Of a stretch of DNA of 64,000 bases, positions 58,350-64,000 are shown piece after piece. Origin of the DNA: Chlorocebus sabaeus (taxonomy: Eukaryota > Chordata > Mammalia > Primates > Cercopithecidae); NCBI RefSeq assembly GCF_047675955.1, contig NC_132931.1:372001-436000 (forward strand), written 5' to 3'. Within the stretch, counting starts at the first letter, position 1. Each line of letters opens with the position of its first letter. The position numbers were made by a program, and so were the translations under genes. The notes beneath the pieces were generated by a model that saw only the letters and a program-made list of their open reading frames with translations, was not told where the DNA came from and did no database searches.

Positions 58350-58575
58350 ACAGAGTCTTGCTCTGTCTCCCAGGCTGGAGTGCAGTGGTACGATCTCCGC
58401 TCACTGCAACCTCCACCTCGTGGGTTCAAGTGATTCTCCTGCCTCAGCCTCATGAGTAGCTGGGACTACAGATGCATGCCACCAAGCCCAGCTTATTTTT
58501 GTTGTTGTTGTATTTTTAGTAGAGATGCGGTTTCACTCTGTCTATCAGGCTGCTCTCCAACTCCTGACCTCAAAC
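58300..58575 (-). mobile_element. Reverse Alu, truncated at duplication junction
   Basis: CCTTCTTTCTTTC plus a 37-T head, then a reverse Alu ending abruptly at CTCCTGACCTCAAA. Confidence 0.93.
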
Positions 58576-58628
58576 TGAAATGGGAACAAAGATTTTTTTT
58601 TTTAAAGAAAGTTCACTACTATGTGGAT
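58576..58628 (+). repeat. Local duplication, copy 2, inside Alu
   Basis: GAAATGGGAACAAAGATTT, T-run, AAAGAAAGTTCACTACTATG TGGATT. It interrupts a reverse Alu: Alu text stops at GACCTCAAA and resumes at TTACAGGCGTGAGTCGCC. Confidence 0.88.
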
Positions 58629-58791
58629 TACAGGCGTGAGTCGCCTTGTTTTTTCTTTTGAAACGGAGTCTCACTCTGTTGCCCAAGCTGATGATCCACC
58701 TGCCTCGGCCTCAGATGATCCACCTGCCTAGGCCTCCCAAAGTGCTGGGATTATAGGCATGAGCCACTGCGCCCAGCCTCTTTTTTTGTTT

Positions 58792-58831
<40 letters not shown>

Positions 58832-58952
58832 AATAGAGATGGGGTTTTGTTATGTTGGCTAGGCTGGTCTCGAACTCCTGACCTGAAGCAATCCTCCCAT
58901 CTTGACCTCTCAAAATACTGGGTGAACTGGTGTGAGCTACTGTGCCAGCCCT
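58629..58952 (-). mobile_element. Rearranged reverse Alu pieces with (TTG)n
   Basis: Alu end, a new Alu start, internal duplication of GATGATCCACCTGCCT(C/A)GGCCT, an Alu end at 58780, then (TTG)n (58792-58829), and another Alu right part to 58952. Confidence 0.85.
58792..58829. repeat. (TTG)n microsatellite
   Basis: About 12 TTG units. Confidence 0.97.
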
Positions 58953-58980
58953 CAACTGTTTTTTTAAATGCAGAAAAATT

Positions 58981-59078
58981 ACTGGAAAGGCTTCAGTGAG
59001 CTGTGATCACACCACTGCAGTTTAGGAGTGTGAGACCATCCTAGGTAACAGGGTGAAACCCCACCTCTACAAAAAATA
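58981..59078 (+). mobile_element. Chimeric Alu fragment
   Basis: The right-arm text GCTTCAGTGAGCTGTGATCA comes before left-arm text GAGACCATCCTAGGTAACAG, an order not found in a normal Alu. Confidence 0.8.
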
Positions 59079-59376
59079 CAATTTTTTTTTTTTTTTTTTT
59101 TGAGATGGAGTCTCACTCTGTCGCCCAGGCTGGAGTGCAGTGGTGTCATCTTGGCTCACTGCAACCTCCACCTCCTGGGTTCAAGTGATTCTCTTACCTC
59201 AGTCTCCTGAGTAGCTGCAATTACAGGCACCTGCCACCATGCCTAGCTACTTTTTGTATTTTTAGTAGAGACGGGGTTTCACCATGTTGGCCAGGCTGGT
59301 CTTGAACCTCACCTCAGGTGACCCACCTGCCTCGGCCTCCGAAAGTGCTGAGATTACAGGCGTGAGCCACTGGCCT
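59079..59376 (-). mobile_element. Alu
   Basis: Reverse Alu with 21-T head, ending CGTGAGCCACTGGCC. It splits the A-rich end of the chimeric fragment. Confidence 0.94.
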
Positions 59377-60235
59377 CTACCCTTCTCTTTACTAGAACAA
59401 AGGAATATTTCCATTTCTAGTTACCTAGTTTCCCACTAGGTCAGGGAAGACAGAACTGCTTTTAATATTATTTTGCTGCTTGAAGAATTAACTCAATCAT
59501 ATGCCCTGACCAATTCGCATGGAATTGAACTCCTTGGTCTATCAAATAGTTTTAATTTCACTAGGAGAAGGAGAAACCTTTATGAAGTAGGTCTACAGCA
59601 GAGCCAACCTTATCTGCTGCTATAATTTTGCCCCAGTTTTTAAAGGCCTCATTAAAGAGATAGAGGCCATGATTCCACAGGGATTTATAAACTCATCAGG
59701 GAAATGTCACGGAATGAAATAATGAAGTCGACACACTATTTGGTGAGTTATCGCCAGAACCACACTGTATTTGGCTGTGAGCACTGTATATCATGGCTTA
59801 ATTAGAAACACCCGTTAACCAGGAGCCAGACTGACATTTTTATCTTGCACCCACACTTCTAAATTATTCCTCAAATGGAATATGTTGTAGCAGCCAAGAT
59901 ATCCAACCCTGACATTACATGCATGGGCCCAACCAGGCAATAGGCCTGGAAGAAAATCAGACAGTAGCATCCTGGGACATTCTCTTATTTATTTAACATG
60001 TGTGTTCACTCGTTTAATAAGCAAGCACGGTGCTAGATGCTCTGGAGAATATACTTATAAGAGATCTGGTCCCAAAGTTCCAACAGGATAAACTCAAAGG
60101 AAAAAATGGGCAAGTTGCTTCATTTCTCTGCATCTCAGCTTCTGCTTCTGAAAATGAGGACGATACTAGTTTATACCCCAGAGTGTTGCTGGAAGCAATT
60201 AAAGATAAAAGACACAAAGCCAAGCCGTGAAGAAT
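59377..60235. other. Unique sequence, no gene recognised
   Basis: Includes an old repeat-like stretch near 60000-60240 (CTCGTTTAATAAGCAAGCAC..GAGATCTGGTCCCAAAG and GAAAATGAGGACGATACTAG, L2/MIR-like). No coding homology. Confidence 0.5.
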
Positions 60236-60237
60236 AA

Positions 60238-60690
60238 ATGAGATATGTAGATAGATGATAGACAGATAGATATGTATAGATGGAGAGAGAGAAACAGATG
60301 GATAGGCATAGAGAAACAAATTAGATAAATAGATGATGATAGATGATAGACAGATATGTATAGATGGAGAGAGAAACAGATGAATAAGAATAGATAGATA
60401 GATAGATAGATAGACAGATAGATAACAGATATAGATATGTATAGATGGAGAGAGAGAAAAATGAATGGATATGGATATATGGATATATGTATATGGATAG
60501 ATAGATAGATATAGTATATGGATAGATGGATAGGGAGAGATACATAGATATAGATCAATAGATGGATACATGATGGGTAAATAGATATGTATAGATGGAG
60601 AGAGAGAAATAGATGGATAAACAGATGGATAGCGATAGATAGATAAATAGAGAGATGTAGATAGATACAGAGATGGATAGCTAGATAAGC
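60238..60690. repeat. Large GATA/GGATA-type complex satellite
   Basis: About 450 bp made of AGATAGAT, TGGATAGA and AGAGAGAGAAACAGATGGAT units. The longer phrase ATAGATATGTATAGATGGAG AGAGA recurs at about 60267, 60354, 60435 and 60584, giving an 85-150 bp higher-order period. Long reverse-strand frames (YLSIYLSI) are artefacts of this repeat. Confidence 0.95.
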
Positions 60691-60748
60691 AGACGTGAAA
60701 AATACATATGTATATATGTAGTTATAAATATGTATGTATGTATTTATA

Positions 60749-60772
60749 CGTGTGTGTGTGTGTGTGTGTGTG
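60749..60772. repeat. (GT)n microsatellite
   Basis: About 12 GT units after TATGTATGTATTTATAC. Confidence 0.95.
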
Positions 60773-60939
60773 AACTCTCCATACATCCTGGGTTGTCAGA
60801 GACAAGGGGGAGCCCAGCATAAAGTACCTGCTGAGGCAGACATGAAAATTCTGAATTTTGAATGTGTTCCCCACACCATGCAGATCCATAGCACAGCATA
60901 AAACATTTGGCATTTGGAAGCATTTTGTGCTTTTCTGTT

Positions 60940-61450
60940 TGTTTTCGGTTAAATTTTGCCTGTAGTTCTATGTACTTAGGGGGTGCAAGTGCAAGTTTCT
61001 TAGGGAATGTATTGTGGAGTGGTGAAGTCTGGGCTTTTCACGTACCCGTCACCCGAGTAGTGAACATTGTACCCAATAGGTACTTTTTCAGCCCTCACCC
61101 ACTCCCTGCCTCCCACCTTTTGTAGTCTCCACTGTCTATTATTCCCTCTGTATGTCCATGTGTACGCATTGTTTAGCTCCCACTTACAAGTGAGACCATG
61201 TGGTATTTGGCTTTCTGTTCCTGAGTTATTTCACCTAGGATTATGGCCTCCAGTTCCATTCGTGTTGCTACAAAAGACATGATTTCATTACATTCTTTTT
61301 AATGGCTGAGTAGTATTTCATGGTGTATATATAGCACATTTTTAAAATTCATCTTCCCTTGATGGGCCCTTAGGTGGATTCCACATCTTTGCTATTGTGA
61401 ATAATACTATGATAAACATACAAGTGCAGGTGTCTTTTTGATATCTTTAT
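60940..61450 (-). mobile_element. L1 3'-end fragment
   Basis: Reverse-oriented L1 3' region: CTCCCACTTACAAGTGAGACC, GGCTTTCTGTTCCTGAGTT, GGCTGAGTAGTATTTCATGG, CTTTGCTATTGTGAATAATA. About 500 bp, older L1PB/L1MA-like. Confidence 0.9.
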
Positions 61451-61934
61451 TTTTAGAGGCAGGTTGAAGCATGAGTGGATTGTGGCAAGGCAGAGATCCA
61501 TCCATGAGAAGGGCATTTCAGGCAAAAGGAATGGCTTGGACAAAGGGGTGACAGTGTAGAAATACATGGTGTGAATGAGGATAAAATGCAACAAGCCCCA
61601 TTTGGCTTGAGCAAAAAATACTGCAGGAGAAAGAACTAGATGCAGTTAGGGCATGAATCAGAAATAATTTCAGCTTCCTAAAGGGAAGCAGTGAAACTTG
61701 ATTTCCATCATATCTTGGAAGTGAATAAAGCCCAGAAAGTTTAAGGTATCAGTTTGAAGAACTTGAGTGTCATGGTTCATGTCACTGAGCCTCTGGGGAT
61801 TGTGTTGAATAAATGTTTAGAAATAGTGCTTTATGAGTATTGCTGTTAATTAAGTATTAAAGAGTAATCGTGTAATTGCCTGATGGATTCTTATTCCCTA
61901 CTGCACAGATAGAGCCAATTTACTGAGACAGAAG

Positions 61935-62660
61935 TGTTGTAATAAAGAGTTTAATAAACACAGAGCCAGCTAAGCAGGAGATAGGAGTTTATTACTCAGG
62001 TCAGTCTGCCTGAAAGCTTGGAAGCTAGGGCTTTTGTGGATAATTTGGCTGGGAGGGGCTAAGCAGTGGGTGCTGCTTATTGGTTGGAGATAAAATCATA
62101 GGGATGTGAAAAACAGTGCTCGTGAGCTGAGTCAGCCTTTGGGTGGGGACCACAGGACTGGGTTGAGTCATGAGTCGTGAGTCCAAATGGAATTAGTTGT
62201 AAGAATGCAAAAGTCTGGAAAACATCTCAAAAGGCCCCTCTTAGGTTCTACAATAGTGATGTTATCTATGTGAGCAATCGGGGAAGTCACAAATCTTGTG
62301 ACCTCTGGCTTCATGAATCCTGAGTGATTAGGGATTATAAGAAAGCAAGCTATGGAACAGTGGCGGGGTATTATTTAACTATGCCTACATCTTAGCAGAA
62401 TTCAGACTCCTTCTATAATCCCAATCTCGTGGCCTTTCATGGGTCTTACAAAGGTGGTGTCAGTACTGGGACAAGGAGGAGGTCAGTTTTAGAAAGGGAC
62501 TCTTATCATCCTTGATTCAAAGTCAAAGTATAAATTAAATTTCTCCATGGTTTGGTTGGCCTATGCCCAGGAATGAACAAAGGCAGCTTGGAGGTTAGAA
62601 GCAAGATGGAATCAGTTAGGTGAGATTTCTTTCCTTGTCATAATTTTTCTATGTTCTATT
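61935..62660. mobile_element. Probable LTR-type interspersed repeat, family unassigned
   Basis: GTAATAAAGAGTTTAATAAA CACAGAGCCAGC... AGGTTCTACAATAGTGATGT TATC... AGGAATGAACAAAGGCAGCT TGGAGGTTAGAAGCAAGATGG. The text is familiar as a dispersed primate repeat, likely an ERV LTR, but I cannot name it. No open frame. Confidence 0.45.
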
Positions 62661-63600
62661 CCTCTCACTGCCATACTTTTTGCTGTTTCAATCATAATGG
62701 AGATACCTGAGCTACAACATTTCCAAGATTTATCAGCATCTCTTCTAGAGATTAAACAGGTGCTGCAGATGGTTGACCTTCAAACCCATAGTTGGAATGA
62801 ACAGAAGCTTGTGGCTGGCCCACAAAATGAGCCCATGAAGAAAGGTGACATATCCTGTGGTCTTCCACAAAGTGTCTCTAGCAGTCATGGTGGCAGCATT
62901 CCAGCAGAGGGTAGCTGAGGGCTGCAGGATAGAAAATTCCCAAAGCAATGGTTTTTTCCAGTTTTGCAGTGGAAGCCTTCTCCCGCAAGAAAGAAACCAA
63001 AGCAAAGATCAGACTACAAGCAGCAAGATCAGAGTCCACGGGAAGGATACCTTCCTGCAGAAAGCCAAACATCAGGAACCAGAAAAGAAAGCTTCCTAAA
63101 GAAGCCAGAGAAGTCAAGACTAGCCCCACCTGGCTGGAATTTCCAGAGACAAATGAAAATGCAGTCGCATGTTTCAGCCTGGTCTTATCCTCTAGGTGAG
63201 GCTAGACCCTGCCTGCCTGGTCTCATGCTTATTACTCTGCACAACGTAGGTGGACAAGAAATACCCCTGGAGTGACCTGGAAGGGGAAAATAATGCCATC
63301 TTCAGTTTCAATTTTCAGAGAGGGGTTTGCAAGGAAAGTACATTTGTCCACGAATCAGGCAGTCTGAGTGCCATAACGCAGTACAAAGGCTATGGAACCA
63401 GCAAATTTGAGTTCCAATCCAAAACTCTGTCTCCAAACCAGATTAAGAGACAGGGTCCCAGGCCATGTCAACCTGTCATACTAAATCAGAAATGTGGTCT
63501 CTGCTCTGGACTTCTGCTTTGGTGGTTTGCCCTTGACATGATAAGTGATATGCTGATCCTGACTTCATTGAATAAATAATGAACAAATATTTAAAAGAGG
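62661..63600. other. Unassigned sequence with several overlapping short ORFs
   Basis: Open frames of 73-109 codons on both strands (for example 62697-62918, 62948-63199, 63250-63579 plus; 62745-63005 minus) overlap and show no recognised domain. Could be part of a decayed gene or repeat. No reliable exon boundaries. Confidence 0.4.
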
Positions 63601-63607
63601 TACAACA

Positions 63608-63900
63608 AGGCTGCGTATGGTGGCTCACATCTGTAATCTCAACACTTTGGAAGGCCAAGACAGGAGGATTGATTCAACCCAGTTCGAGACCAGCCAAGCA
63701 ACATATTGAGACCACCCTCTCTGCAAAACAAAAAAATATTAACCAGGTATGGTTGTGCGCACCTGTTGTCCCAGTTACTTATCAGGCTGAGGTGGGAGGA
63801 TTGCTTGAGCAGGGGAGGTCGAGGATGCAGTGAGCTATGATGGTGCCACTGCACTCCAGCCTGGGTGACAGAGCAAGACTCTGTCTCAGAAAAAAAAAGA
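63608..63900 (+). mobile_element. Alu (old)
   Basis: Diverged plus Alu (GGCTGCGTATGGTGGCTCAC) with A-tail at 63889. Confidence 0.93.
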
Positions 63901-64000
63901 AAGATATAAACATTTTAACATTATTTTATGAAATGTTATAAAAAATAAAAATTACAAACTTATCCTGGGTGTTCTGTCTGCTCTGCTCTGCTTCTTACTG

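Noticed and set aside
60014..60786. Reverse-strand open frames of 185 and 195 codons rich in YLSIYLSI
   Set aside because: They are read straight through the GATA satellite; the absence of stops is a property of the repeat unit, not coding.
1..64000. CRISPR arrays, prokaryotic operons, phage or plasmid functions
   Set aside because: Alu, L1, MIR and splice-bounded exons show a primate nuclear genome; no direct-repeat/spacer array or bacterial-type gene is present.

Overview
This is primate nuclear DNA: about half of it is Alu elements, with LINE-1 pieces, an MST-type LTR, MIR/L2 and hAT relics, and simple repeats. No intact protein-coding gene is visible. Two young Alus (23128 and 33555) carry bases I associate with Old World monkey AluY lineages rather than human AluY: 'CTCAAGCCTG', 'ACTAGCCGGG.GAGGTGG' and, in the second, 'GATCCGGCCACTG'. 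The window therefore most likely comes from a cercopithecoid (macaque, baboon or vervet type) and not from human. That assignment is an inference from diagnostic bases.

The non-repeat content is a mosaic of broken pieces of genes that in human all lie on chromosome 7 but far apart. (1) About 7.8-18.4 kb, minus strand: three consecutive exons of GTF2I (normally 7q11.23) with a premature stop, frameshifts and damaged splice sites. (2) 24.8-25.4 kb: a CpG-rich patch holding a decayed NUPR2 (normally 7p11.2), preceded by four CRE-like octamers spaced exactly 25 bp apart. (3) 28.2-43.8 kb, plus strand: an intron-containing SEPTIN7 copy (normally 7p14.2). It has exons for the P-loop segment through the C-terminal coiled coil and the 3' UTR, but lacks the 5' exons, the exon after the P-loop exon, and two exons before the coiled coil. 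(4) 55.0-56.6 kb, plus strand: the last four coding exons of PHKG1 (normally 7p11.2), frameshifted, with no ATP-binding or catalytic-loop exons. All four are duplicated copies that carry introns or promoter-like sequence, not processed retrocopies, so the locus looks like a segmental-duplication hub. None is expected to make a normal protein, although transcription from the CpG patch is possible.

Layout: 1-24.7 kb is Alu-dense GTF2I intron-like sequence with a 5'-truncated 3.5 kb L1 at 8.1-11.65 kb. 24.8-25.4 kb is the CpG/NUPR2-like patch. 25.5-27.1 kb holds rearranged Alus, some forming short inverted pairs. 27.2-44 kb is AT-rich and Alu-poor SEPTIN7-derived sequence, with a tRNA-Lys(CTT)-derived relic and a 1.8 kb-spaced inverted duplication. 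45.9-50.0 kb is nested L1/MST/Alu. 50-54.9 kb is mixed repeats plus a 20-bp minisatellite. 55-56.6 kb is PHKG1-like. 57-59.4 kb is rearranged Alu sequence with a local duplication. 60.2-60.8 kb is a large GATA-type array. 61-64 kb is an L1 end, unassigned repeat-like sequence and a final Alu.

Parent gene structures and reference proteins used for comparison are from memory, so indel and exon calls should be confirmed by alignment.
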